Positions 16,076-22,608 of a stretch of 30,132 nt of DNA are shown here, piece after piece. The stretch covers positions 1-30,132 of the forward strand of contig CAKUGU010000028.1 of assembly GCA_934654815.1 (NCBI GenBank), given 5' to 3'. How positions within the stretch are numbered: position 1 is the first letter of the stretch; each line of letters opens with the position of its first letter. A program made the position numbers and the translations under genes. The notes beneath the pieces are model-generated. The model was not told the DNA's origin. It ran no database searches and saw only the letters and a list, made by a program, of their open reading frames with translations. Source of the stretch: an uncultured Ellagibacter sp. (GTDB taxonomy: Bacteria > Actinomycetota > Coriobacteriia > Coriobacteriales > Eggerthellaceae).

Positions 16076-16104
16076 AGTATAACGCAAGGTCGCGGGCGCA
16101 AGAA
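16076..16104 (-). promoter_or_regulatory. Predicted promoter for asp23-fakA-recG-rsmD-coaD
   Basis: The minus strand has TATACT (16076-16081) with TTCTTG (16099-16104) 17 bases upstream. The -10 element is good and the -35 is poor. It is back to back with the rpmB promoter. Confidence 0.45.
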
Positions 16105-16146
16105 GCGCGCCGCACAAGGAAGGGCGAGTTTGCACACGAAAAGTCC

Positions 16147-16176
16147 TTGAAGCGTATCGCTCGTTTGTGCTACAAT
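16147..16176 (+). promoter_or_regulatory. Predicted promoter for rpmB
   Basis: TTGAAG (16147-16152), an 18-base spacer and TACAAT (16171-16176), about 60 bases upstream of rpmB. A small 6-bp hairpin (16199-16212) lies in the leader. Confidence 0.6.
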
Positions 16177-16235
16177 AGATAGGCTTTTTTGTCATCAGCG
16201 GTTTGAAAACCGGCACGTACATGGAGTTGATAATT

Positions 16236-16427
16236 ATGTCGAAGATTTGCGAAGTTTGCGGCAAGGCCCCGTCTTTCGGTCGTAGCGTCAGCCACTCTCA
16301 TCGAGTGACCAACCGCATGTTCCGTCCGAACATCCAGAAGATCACCATCCGCGACGAGAAGGGCCGCGTTCGCAAGGCCAACGTCTGCACCAGCTGCATG
16401 AAGGCTGGCAAGGTCGAGCGCGCCTAA
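16236..16427 (+). CDS. rpmB: 50S ribosomal protein L28
   Basis: A 63-residue protein beginning [20 protein letters not shown] and containing [11 protein letters not shown]. Two CxxC pairs (CEVC and CTSC) give the zinc-binding form of L28. The start at 16236 is preceded by GGAG at 9 bases and matches the family; an in-frame ATG at 16203 would add 11 residues without parallel. It has its own promoter and terminator and is divergent from asp23, an arrangement shared with many Gram-positives. Confidence 0.96.
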   Translation: MSKICEVCGKAPSFGRSVSHSHRVTNRMFRPNIQKITIRDEKGRVRKANVCTSCMKAGKVERA

Positions 16428-16467
16428 AGCAGCATCGCCTAAAACCACCTGCACCAAGCAGAAGTAA

Positions 16468-16495
16468 GAAAGCCCGCACTATGCGGGCTTTCTTC
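16468..16495 (+). terminator. Intrinsic terminator after rpmB
   Basis: GAAAGCCCGCA (16468-16478) pairs perfectly with TGCGGGCTTTC (16482-16492) over a 3-base loop. It ends in a T-rich segment and lies about 40 bases after the rpmB stop. Confidence 0.9.
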
Positions 16496-16646
16496 GTTGC
16501 TGGGGACGAAACGAAGGGAATCGGCAAAGACCCGTGCCCATCCATCGCAAAGCACGAGAACGCAGCGGTTTCGTAAGCAGAACCCGGTGCCTACGGGCGC
16601 GGTTTCGGCAGCGCAGCACCAGCGAGCGTGGTGCAGAGTCTGTTTT

Positions 16647-16758
16647 CCTGCGTTCTCTCGCCGGATCCTACCATCTTGCGTTCTCTCACCGGATCCTGCC
16701 CTCCTGCGTTCTCCTGCTGGAGCCTACTCCCCTGCGCTCTGCTGCTGGCGTATCACCG
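16647..16758. repeat. Four degenerate 28-bp tandem repeats
   Basis: Units start at 16647, 16675, 16703 and 16731, each exactly 28 bases and beginning near CCTGCGTTCT. The first two differ at about four positions; the third and fourth diverge progressively. There are no spacers, so this is not a CRISPR array. It looks like an old minisatellite. Confidence 0.7.
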
Positions 16759-16867
16759 CCGATGGCGACCCTTCTCCTTCTTTCAGCTGGCGACCGTCGA
16801 TAACCGGTAGCCGCATCGTCGGTTAGCGACGAGTGATTAGTATACTATGCATTTGCTGGCAGGTTGT

Positions 16868-17107
16868 GACGGGTTTGCAAGAAGAGCCGCGAAAAAGCCG
16901 TCTCCTATGGCGGGCAAAGACGGGTTTGCAAGGATTTGCAGCCTGAAACAGCCATGACATGCTTGAAAGAAAGACAGTTACACCCCATATTCTATGAAAA
17001 TGGGGTGTAATGTAGCCTTGAAAGCAGCAAGACAGCCGCAAAAACCGTGCAATCGCTTGCAAAACCGTCACAGGCTGCCATTTTCGCCGGCTTTTTGCAA
17101 AACCGTC
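16868..17107. repeat. Large symmetric inverted-repeat element with central hairpin
   Basis: The centre is a perfect 11-bp inverted repeat, TTACACCCCAT (16978-16988) and ATGGGGTGTAA (17000-17010), with an 11-base loop. A 14-base motif, GACGG(G/T)TTTGCAAG or a one-base variant, occurs four times: 16868-16881 and 16919-16932 forward, 17056-17069 and 17094-17107 reversed. The inner pair is spaced exactly symmetrically about the hairpin centre. No gene lies inside. It may be a decayed non-autonomous mobile element or an extragenic repeat. Confidence 0.7.
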
Positions 17108-17232
17108 GTAGAATGCCACCCAGGAAAGGCGCCGCGTCGTGCGAGCCGGCGAACATGAACGCATGCTGGCAATTTGCCGACTCGCACGGACAGGCCAGCC
17201 CTAGACTTGCGGATGGCTTCCGCCGGCGCCCT

Positions 17233-17958
17233 TTACGCGCTCGGAAGCACGATGAGCATGCGTTTGCAGCTCGGGCATTCCCCGAGCGGCGCATGCGCCT
17301 TCAGATCGATGAGGCGGCCCTGCTCGATGGGCGCTCGGCACGCGCCGCACACATTGCCGGAAAGCATCGCCACCGCGACGCCGCCGCAGCGCTTCGCCGT
17401 CTTCTCGTAGCGTTCGCGCAGATCAGTCGGGAGCTTCGCGGCGATAACATCGTGCGACGCCTCGATGGCCGCCTCCTTCTTCTTCAGCTCCCCACCCTCG
17501 CGCTGGAACGACTCCGTTTCGTCGGACTCCTCGGTATGGAGGGTTTCGAGCGCGGAAGCGATCTGCTTCTCGACGGCCTCGATCTTCGCGAGCTCGGCAC
17601 CGAGCTTGTCGAGCTCCTCGGACAGGGACTCGCGGCGCTTGGCGTAGCCGTCCATCTCCTTGGCGTGCGCCTCGACGTCGCGATAGCCCCGCGCCGCGTC
17701 GACCGCGGCCTGCGCCGCCTGCTGGCGTTCTTCGAGCCGCGAATCCTCGTCGGTGAATCGCGAGAGCTTTTCCTCGGCCGCGGAACGAAGCTTCGCCACC
17801 GTTTCCCGCTTCTCCTCGATTTCCTTGATCTTCTTGCGGGCCGCGACGATGGTCTTTCGCTGCGGAAGGTCGGCAAGCGCCTTCTGCACCCGGAGAAGCT
17901 CCATGTCGTTGTGCTGCAACTCGATGAGTGCGGAAAGGTCTTCGTCTTTCACCTGCAT
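17233..17958 (-). CDS. C4-type zinc-ribbon coiled-coil protein
   Basis: A 241-residue protein: a long antiparallel coiled coil (about 1-190, rich in Glu, Lys and Ala) followed by a zinc ribbon with CGAC and CPSC pairs (GNVCGACRAPI, then GECPSCKRMLIV). Actinobacterial homologues lie next to the Nif3 gene, as here (38 bases downstream of it). The family is often annotated as a zinc-ribbon or nucleic-acid-binding protein, but its molecular role is not settled. GAGGT lies upstream of the ATG (MQVKDEDL). It is the last gene of the minus-strand run from rpe. Confidence 0.88.
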   Translation of the reverse strand: MQVKDEDLSALIELQHNDMELLRVQKALADLPQRKTIVAARKKIKEIEEKRETVAKLRSAAEEKLSRFTDEDSRLEERQQAAQAAVDAARGYRDVEAHAKEMDGYAKRRESLSEELDKLGAELAKIEAVEKQIASALETLHTEESDETESFQREGGELKKKEAAIEASHDVIAAKLPTDLRERYEKTAKRCGGVAVAMLSGNVCGACRAPIEQGRLIDLKAHAPLGECPSCKRMLIVLPSA

Positions 17959-17996
17959 AGTTACCTCGTTCTCTGGTCGAATTGACTTGATTGCCC

Positions 17997-18887
17997 TTAG
18001 ATTCTCGTCGACTCGGGATGCGTCCAGTTATCGCGCTGGTCGATCACTTCGACATCGTCGGCGTCGACGCCCGCGCGGCAGACCGCCTCGGCGAGCACTT
18101 TGGTGTAGGGAAGCTCGCTCACGTCGTGCCCGATGTCGATGATGCACAGCCCCGCCGCCTCGGCGTCGAGCGCGGTGTGGTACTTCACCTCGCCGACGAT
18201 GAGGCAGTCGACGTGGTTGCGCAGGCAAGGGATGACGGCATCGCTGCCTGAGCCCGTGAAAGTGACAACGCGCGAAAGCTCGCGATCGAAGTCGCCCCAT
18301 ACGCGCGGGACCTGGCCGAACACCGAGGTGCAGCGCGCGGCGAGCTTTTCAAGCGTCATGGGGGCATCGGCGCGCGAGACCTCGCACAGCTGCCCGTAGC
18401 CGCGATCGGCGCCGGGAGCGGTCGGCATGACGAGGCGCCCCGTGTAGTCGAGCGACAGCATGTCGGGAAGCATCGTCGCCGCGCGCGGGCTCGCATCGAG
18501 CGCCGTGTGGAACGACATGAGGGAAACGCCCTCCTCGATAGCCGCCCATACGACGGCGCCCGAGCACTGGGCCGCCGATTCCGCCGGGCGGAACGATTCG
18601 GGCGCCTTCAGAAACGCCGGATGGTGCGTGACGAGGACGTTCGCCCCGCGCGACGCCGCCTCGCGGACGGCAGCGACCGTGGCGTCGAGGCCGACGGCGA
18701 CCTTCGTCACCGGACGGGCCGGATCGCCCACGGTAAGCCCCGTGCGATCCCATTCCTCGGCGTCCTCCCGGGGAAAGTCGCGCAAAAGCGCCGCCTCGAG
18801 GGCTCCGGTGCTTATGTTCCTTTCCTGCTTGGAAAGGGGGCCGGAGGCACGTTTGCTCAGGCCCACTTGAGGTTTCAAAGAAGCCAT
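17997..18887 (-). CDS. Nif3-like dinuclear metal centre protein
   Basis: A 296-residue member of the Nif3/YbgI/YqfO family, hexameric proteins with a dinuclear metal site; some are annotated GTP cyclohydrolase 1 type 2. The metal ligands are intact: VTHHPAF, SFHTALDA and, near the end, DIGHDVSELP. WDRTGLTVGDPARPV near the N-terminus is also typical. A basic leader of about 28 residues precedes the conserved start; AAGGAGG sits 8 bases before the ATG and supports including it. It is paired with the zinc-ribbon gene, as in other Actinobacteria. The physiological substrate is unknown. Confidence 0.92.
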   Translation of the reverse strand: MASLKPQVGLSKRASGPLSKQERNISTGALEAALLRDFPREDAEEWDRTGLTVGDPARPVTKVAVGLDATVAAVREAASRGANVLVTHHPAFLKAPESFRPAESAAQCSGAVVWAAIEEGVSLMSFHTALDASPRAATMLPDMLSLDYTGRLVMPTAPGADRGYGQLCEVSRADAPMTLEKLAARCTSVFGQVPRVWGDFDRELSRVVTFTGSGSDAVIPCLRNHVDCLIVGEVKYHTALDAEAAGLCIIDIGHDVSELPYTKVLAEAVCRAGVDADDVEVIDQRDNWTHPESTRI

Positions 18888-18935
18888 ATCACATCCTCCT
18901 TAAACTGAAGCGAACGCATCGCTTGTCTTCCAACC

Positions 18936-19751
18936 CTATTGTATCGGCAATTCGCGGCGCTGCCCGTACGGCAGGGGAATAGTCACGCAATCATAACCGG
19001 CGCGCGCCATGAGCGCGTAGGCGTCGCGGATGCCGTAGGCGACGTCGGCGGGCGCATGCGCGTCGGTGCCCACCGTGCAGGGCACGCCCGCGCGGCGAAA
19101 CGCGCGCAAAAGGTCGAGCGCGGGGTACATCTCGCGGCACGGCTTCACCGCGCCCGCCGTGTTCACCTCGACCATGCGCCCGCCCTCGCGCGCCGCCTCG
19201 GCCATGCGCTCGTAGAGCGGGGTGAGCGAAAACGTCGGGTAGTGCCCGAGCTTTTTGGGCAGGTCAGGGTGCGAAAGCACGTCGAAACGCTCGGAGGAGG
19301 TCGCCATGGCGCACCATTCCTCGACGTAACGCTCCCAGATGCGGTCGGGAGATCCCGCTTCAAGCCACGGGCCGGCGTTGTCCTCGTTGTCGCAGCCCCA
19401 GCCGTCGACGAAGTGGACCGACCCGAGCACCACCTCGAAGCGCGAGGTGTCGCGTTCGGCGACGCTTCTATCCTCCAGAGCGCCGAGCCAATCCATCTCG
19501 CAGCCCGAGAAGACCTCGATGCCCGGATGCTCCGCGCGCGCCTCCTCGATCGCGGCGAGGTAGCCTTCGACCGAAGACGCCGGCATCGCCTCGTCGTGGT
19601 TCGGGTTGAACGCGTCTGACAAGGGGAAATGCTCGGTCACCGCGAGCACCGACACGCCCGCGCGGCACGCAGCGCCCACGAGCTCGCCGACCGTTCCCTC
19701 GCCGTGCCCGCAGAGCGCCGTGTGCGTGTGGGTGTTCACCAAAGGCGTCAA
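18936..19751 (-). CDS. PHP-domain phosphatase (histidinol-phosphatase-like)
   Basis: A 271-residue PHP-superfamily metallohydrolase resembling HisJ/HisK histidinol-phosphate phosphatases. The metal ligands are visible in order: VNTHTHTALCGHGEG, AVTEHFPLSD, FSGCEMDWLG, VLGSVHFVDGW, DVLSHPDLPKK, MVEVNTAG and VGTDAHAPADV. No ATG is near the expected start. I chose TTG at 19751, 5 bases after the cysteine desulfurase stop, with GGGGGT upstream; GTG at 19739 is the alternative. No other histidine genes are nearby, so histidinol-phosphatase activity is a family-level guess; other sugar- or nucleotide-phosphate substrates are possible. Confidence 0.88.
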   Translation of the reverse strand: MTPLVNTHTHTALCGHGEGTVGELVGAACRAGVSVLAVTEHFPLSDAFNPNHDEAMPASSVEGYLAAIEEARAEHPGIEVFSGCEMDWLGALEDRSVAERDTSRFEVVLGSVHFVDGWGCDNEDNAGPWLEAGSPDRIWERYVEEWCAMATSSERFDVLSHPDLPKKLGHYPTFSLTPLYERMAEAAREGGRMVEVNTAGAVKPCREMYPALDLLRAFRRAGVPCTVGTDAHAPADVAYGIRDAYALMARAGYDCVTIPLPYGQRRELPIQ

Positions 19752-19756
19752 GCGCG

Positions 19757-20968
19757 CTACCCCCGGTTCCAATCGAGCGCCTCGGCGAAGGCGCCGAGGA
19801 ACCCTTCGACGTCCTCGCGCGTGGTGTAGCGCCCCATCGAGATGCGCAGCGCACCGTACGCCTCGTCGCCGTCGATGCCGATCGAGCGCAGCACGTGGCT
19901 CGGCTCGAGCGAATGCGACGAGCATGCCGAGCCGCCCGAAACGCCGAAGCCCTTCATGTCGAGGCGCAGGATGAGCGTCTCGCTTTCGAGGTCGTCGGCC
20001 AGGACGTGGACGATGTTCGGCAGGAAGCGCTCGCTCCCCTTGGGTACGTCGACCGTGGCGCGCACGCCCGCCACCTGGGAAAGCTTCTCGTAGAGGTAGT
20101 CGCGAAGCTCGCGCAGGCGCGCCGATTCGGCAGGTTCCATGCCGCACACGGCGTGGCACGCCGCGGCGAACCCTGCGGCTCCCATGACGTTCTGCGTGCC
20201 GCTGCGGCGGCCCGCCTCCTGCCCGCCACCGAGCTCGAAGGCCGCGAAGGGCGTGCGCGCCTTCACGTAGAGCGCGCCGATCCCCTTGGGGCCTCCCACC
20301 TTGTGGGCGGAGAACGACGCGGCGTCGACGTCCCATTCCCGCACGTCGAGGGGCATCTTGCCGAGCGCCTGCGTGGCGTCGACGTGGAAGAGCGCGCCGG
20401 ATTCGTGCGCGATGCGGGCGAGCTCGGCGACCGGCTGCACGCTTCCGAGCTCCGAGTTCGCGGCCTGCACCGACACGAGCACCGTGTCGGAATCGATCGC
20501 CTCGCAAAGCGCGCTCGGGGTGATGAAGCCCTCGGGGTCGGGGCGCAGACGCGTCACGCGGAAGCCCTGCTGCTCCAAGCGACGCGCGGGCATGAGCACC
20601 GCCTCGTGCTCGATATCGGACACGATGACGTGCGACGTGAACGACTCGCCCTTCGCACGACGGGCCTCGGCCGCGGCGGGGGCGATGCCGAGCAGCACCG
20701 TGTCGTCGGATTCCGTGGCGCCAGACGTGAAGACGATCTCGCTCGGGCGGGACGCCCCCACGTCGTGCGCGATGGACTTGCGCGCGGCCTCGAGCGCCTC
20801 GAAGGCGGCGCGGCCGGGAGAATGGAGCGAATTCGCGTTCATGTTGAGCGCGAGGTTGTCACGCCCGCAGGTAAGGTAGGGCTTCATGGCCTCCAAGGCC
20901 TCTTCGCACAGAGGTGCCGTGGCGGCGTAGTCGAGGTACACGTAGCCGGGACGTACGGTTGCAGGCAT
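19757..20968 (-). CDS. Cysteine desulfurase (NifS/IscS class)
   Basis: PLP enzyme that removes sulfur from cysteine as an enzyme-bound persulfide for Fe-S clusters or thio-modification. The 403-residue product has YVYLDYAATAP, FTSGATESDD, the PLP lysine in SFSAHKVGGPKG, GGGQEAGRRSGTQN, and the active-site cysteine in GVSGGSACSSHSLEPSHVL. The start at 20968 is supported by GGAGGG overlapping the rpe stop 6 bases away. There is no iscU, iscR or mnmA next to it, so its sulfur acceptor cannot be told from context. Confidence 0.95.
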   Translation of the reverse strand: MPATVRPGYVYLDYAATAPLCEEALEAMKPYLTCGRDNLALNMNANSLHSPGRAAFEALEAARKSIAHDVGASRPSEIVFTSGATESDDTVLLGIAPAAAEARRAKGESFTSHVIVSDIEHEAVLMPARRLEQQGFRVTRLRPDPEGFITPSALCEAIDSDTVLVSVQAANSELGSVQPVAELARIAHESGALFHVDATQALGKMPLDVREWDVDAASFSAHKVGGPKGIGALYVKARTPFAAFELGGGQEAGRRSGTQNVMGAAGFAAACHAVCGMEPAESARLRELRDYLYEKLSQVAGVRATVDVPKGSERFLPNIVHVLADDLESETLILRLDMKGFGVSGGSACSSHSLEPSHVLRSIGIDGDEAYGALRISMGRYTTREDVEGFLGAFAEALDWNRG

Positions 20969-20974
20969 GGGGAT

Positions 20975-21721
20975 CTAGCCCTCCTCTTCGTCGGTAAGGA
21001 AGTCCGCTTCCGCTTCGGTCTCGGCCTCGGCAAGCGCCGCGACGCGGGCGGCATCGCCCTTCCCCTTCACCTCGGCGATGGCGCGCGCGGGGTCGTCGGC
21101 GCCGAACACGGCACTCCCGCACACGAACACGTCGGCCCCAGCCTCGGCCAAGCGCTCGACCGTGGATGCGGACACGCCGCCGTCCACCTCGATGAGCAGG
21201 TCGTCGTTGCCGACGGCGCGCGCGAGTTCGGCAACGGCGGCCACCTTCTCCTCGCTGCCCTCGATGTAGCTCTGGCCCGAAAAGCCCGGCTCCACGCTCA
21301 TCACGAGCACCATGTCGAGGCGCGCGATGACGTCCTCGAGCACCTCGGGCGGCGTCTTAGGCTTGAGCGCGATCGCAGCCTTCGCCCCCGCTTCGTGGAT
21401 CATGTCGACGGCTTCGCGCATCTTGTCGCCGTAGAGCACCTCGGCGTGCACGCACACCATGTCGGCGCCGGCCGCAAGGAACCACGGCAGCTCTTCGAGC
21501 GGGTTGTCGATCATGAGGTGCACGTCGAGCGGGATCGTCGCAAGCGCCTTGAGCTGCTTCACCGTGGGGACGCCCATCGTGAGGTTCGGGACGAAGTGAC
21601 CGTCCATCACGTCGACGTGCACGTATCCCGCGCCGGCGTCCTCGATCATGCGGATGTCGCGTCCCAGATTCATGAAGTCCGCCGACAGGATCGACGGGGC
21701 AATCGACACAGGCTGAAACAT
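20975..21721 (-). CDS. rpe: Ribulose-phosphate 3-epimerase
   Basis: Interconverts ribulose-5-phosphate and xylulose-5-phosphate in the pentose phosphate pathway. It begins MFQPVSIAPSILSADFMNLG. It has the metal and active-site motifs YVHVDVMDGHFVPNLTMG, LDVHLMI, VMSVEPGFSGQSYI and LIEVDGGVSASTV. The 248-residue length includes an acidic Ala/Glu-rich tail of about 25 residues not usual in the family. AAGGAG lies 6 bases before the ATG. Just upstream, a 9-bp GC hairpin (21742-21762) lies in the leader, with a TAGAAT -10-like box at 21781-21786. Confidence 0.95.
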   Translation of the reverse strand: MFQPVSIAPSILSADFMNLGRDIRMIEDAGAGYVHVDVMDGHFVPNLTMGVPTVKQLKALATIPLDVHLMIDNPLEELPWFLAAGADMVCVHAEVLYGDKMREAVDMIHEAGAKAAIALKPKTPPEVLEDVIARLDMVLVMSVEPGFSGQSYIEGSEEKVAAVAELARAVGNDDLLIEVDGGVSASTVERLAEAGADVFVCGSAVFGADDPARAIAEVKGKGDAARVAALAEAETEAEADFLTDEEEG

Positions 21722-21741
21722 TCAGGCTCCTTATCCTTTTT

Positions 21742-21762
21742 CGGGCGGCGGGGCGCCGCCCG
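21742..21762 (-). promoter_or_regulatory. GC hairpin in rpe leader
   Basis: CGGGCGGCG and CGCCGCCCG form a perfect 9-bp stem with a 3-base loop, about 10 bases upstream of the rpe ribosome site. It is positioned to affect translation of rpe. No function is known. Confidence 0.4.
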
Positions 21763-21923
21763 TTCCTCATCTTCAAGGGCATTCTAGCGCAAGCGGCCCC
21801 GCATGGGCCAAGACGCCTGCTCGACACGCGGAAATCACCACGGCGACGCACGGCGCGGGATGCTGGAATGAATCGGGGTCGGAAAGCGGTGCTCGCAAAG
21901 CTCGAAACGATGGAGTAGCCGGG

Positions 21924-22057
21924 GGGGCGTGAAAAACCTGCGCAAATCGAAACTTTTTGATCGGGAATCTCACCTGGGGAAACAAGTGTTTTCCCAGGTG
22001 GCGGCCATGTCGGTCGACAAATAAAAACTCGCGATTTGCGCAGGTTTTTCACGCCCC
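21924..22057. repeat. Nested palindromic element in divergent intergenic region
   Basis: Perfect 26-bp inverted arms at 21924-21949 and 22032-22057 (each containing GTGAAAAACCTGCGCAAATC or its complement). They enclose a second hairpin, CACCTGGG (21971-21978) with CCCAGGTG (21993-22000), plus partial complementarity between the two. The element lies between divergently transcribed rpe and the Ogt-like gene, so it is not placed as a terminator. The perfect arm identity suggests a recent insertion or selection on structure. Confidence 0.85.
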
Positions 22058-22095
22058 TCTCTGCACATCGCCCGCGCAGGAGAAAACGGGTTGCC

Positions 22096-22101
22096 TATAA
22101 T
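22096..22101 (+). promoter_or_regulatory. Predicted -10 box for the Ogt-like/VanZ fusion pair
   Basis: A perfect TATAAT lies 24 bases upstream of the Ogt-like ATG and 38 bases past the palindromic element. No good -35 is seen at normal spacing, so activation by a factor, or a weak promoter, is possible. Confidence 0.45.
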
Positions 22102-22125
22102 GGGCACAAGAGGAAGAAGGTGCTC

Positions 22126-22605
22126 ATGGACACACATCAGCTTGCCTACTACGTCTATCGCACCGCGCACGGCGCGATCACCATCTGCGTCGCCGAGGAC
22201 GGCGTGCGAAACGTCGCTCTTGGAACCGTCGCCTTCGACGCCCCGTGCCGCCCGACCGAGCTTTCCAACAGGGCGGCGACCGAACTGCAGGAATACCTCG
22301 CGGGCAAGCGGCTCGCGTTCGACGTGCCCACCTCCCCTGGCGGAAGCGATTTCCAGCGTGCGGTGTGGAACGAGATCGCGCGCATCCCCTACGGCGCCTC
22401 GCGCACCGCAACCGACATCGCGCGTGCCCTCGGGCGCTCCGGCTCGCACCGAGCGGTCGGGCAGGCAGTGCGGCAAAACCCCCTCGCTATCATCGTCCCC
22501 GACCATCGGGTCGTGGGAAGCGACGGGCATTCGCTTCTGAAGGGAGCGCCCGGACGCGTCCGCGAGGCGCTTCTACGCATGGAGAAAGGCCATCTAAGCT
22601 ACTAA
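22126..22605 (+). CDS. Ogt-like protein with Cys-to-Asp active site (alkyltransferase-like)
   Basis: A 159-residue protein of the O6-alkylguanine-DNA alkyltransferase family. It has an N-terminal domain (1-70) and the DNA-binding domain: SDFQRAVWNEIARIPYGASR, SGSHRAVGQAVRQNP (arginine finger R109, hinge N118). At the active site the invariant PCHRV is PDHRV (125-129; codon GAC for TGC), so it cannot accept an alkyl group by the usual mechanism. The conserved Tyr of the recognition helix is also absent (RTATDIARAL). Alkyltransferase-like proteins, which flag lesions for nucleotide excision repair, carry Trp, Ala or Ser there; Asp is unusual. The start at 22126 (MDTHQLAYYVY) has GAAGAAGG upstream. 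The next gene begins 3 bases after its stop. Confidence 0.88.
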   Translation: MDTHQLAYYVYRTAHGAITICVAEDGVRNVALGTVAFDAPCRPTELSNRAATELQEYLAGKRLAFDVPTSPGGSDFQRAVWNEIARIPYGASRTATDIARALGRSGSHRAVGQAVRQNPLAIIVPDHRVVGSDGHSLLKGAPGRVREALLRMEKGHLSY

Positions 22606-22608
22606 CCT

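Larger units (their letters stand above)
16497..17232. other. Gene-free intergenic region
   Basis: About 735 bases between rpmB and the zinc-ribbon gene, which converge here. No open frame has recognisable protein features or ribosome site. It contains a short hairpin (GCACCA/TGGTGC, 16616-16634), a decaying 28-bp tandem repeat (16647-16758), and a large inverted-repeat element (16868-17107). Several stretches are visibly more AT-rich than the neighbouring genes. Confidence 0.7.

Noticed and set aside
16647..16758. Possible CRISPR array
   Set aside because: The 28-bp units abut directly with no spacers, they decay progressively, and no cas genes are present.
19752..20507. N-terminal extension of the PHP phosphatase frame
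   Set aside because: It lies entirely inside the cysteine desulfurase gene in another frame and is a low-complexity Arg/Gly/Ala translation.
21742..21762. Rho-independent terminator in the rpe leader
   Set aside because: The stem is strong, but no T-run follows it in the direction of either flanking gene, and both genes point away from this gap.
19895..21787. 630-codon plus-strand frame opposite the cysteine desulfurase and rpe genes
   Set aside because: It is a shadow: the composition is typical of antisense GC-rich frames, and both minus-strand genes have complete catalytic motifs.
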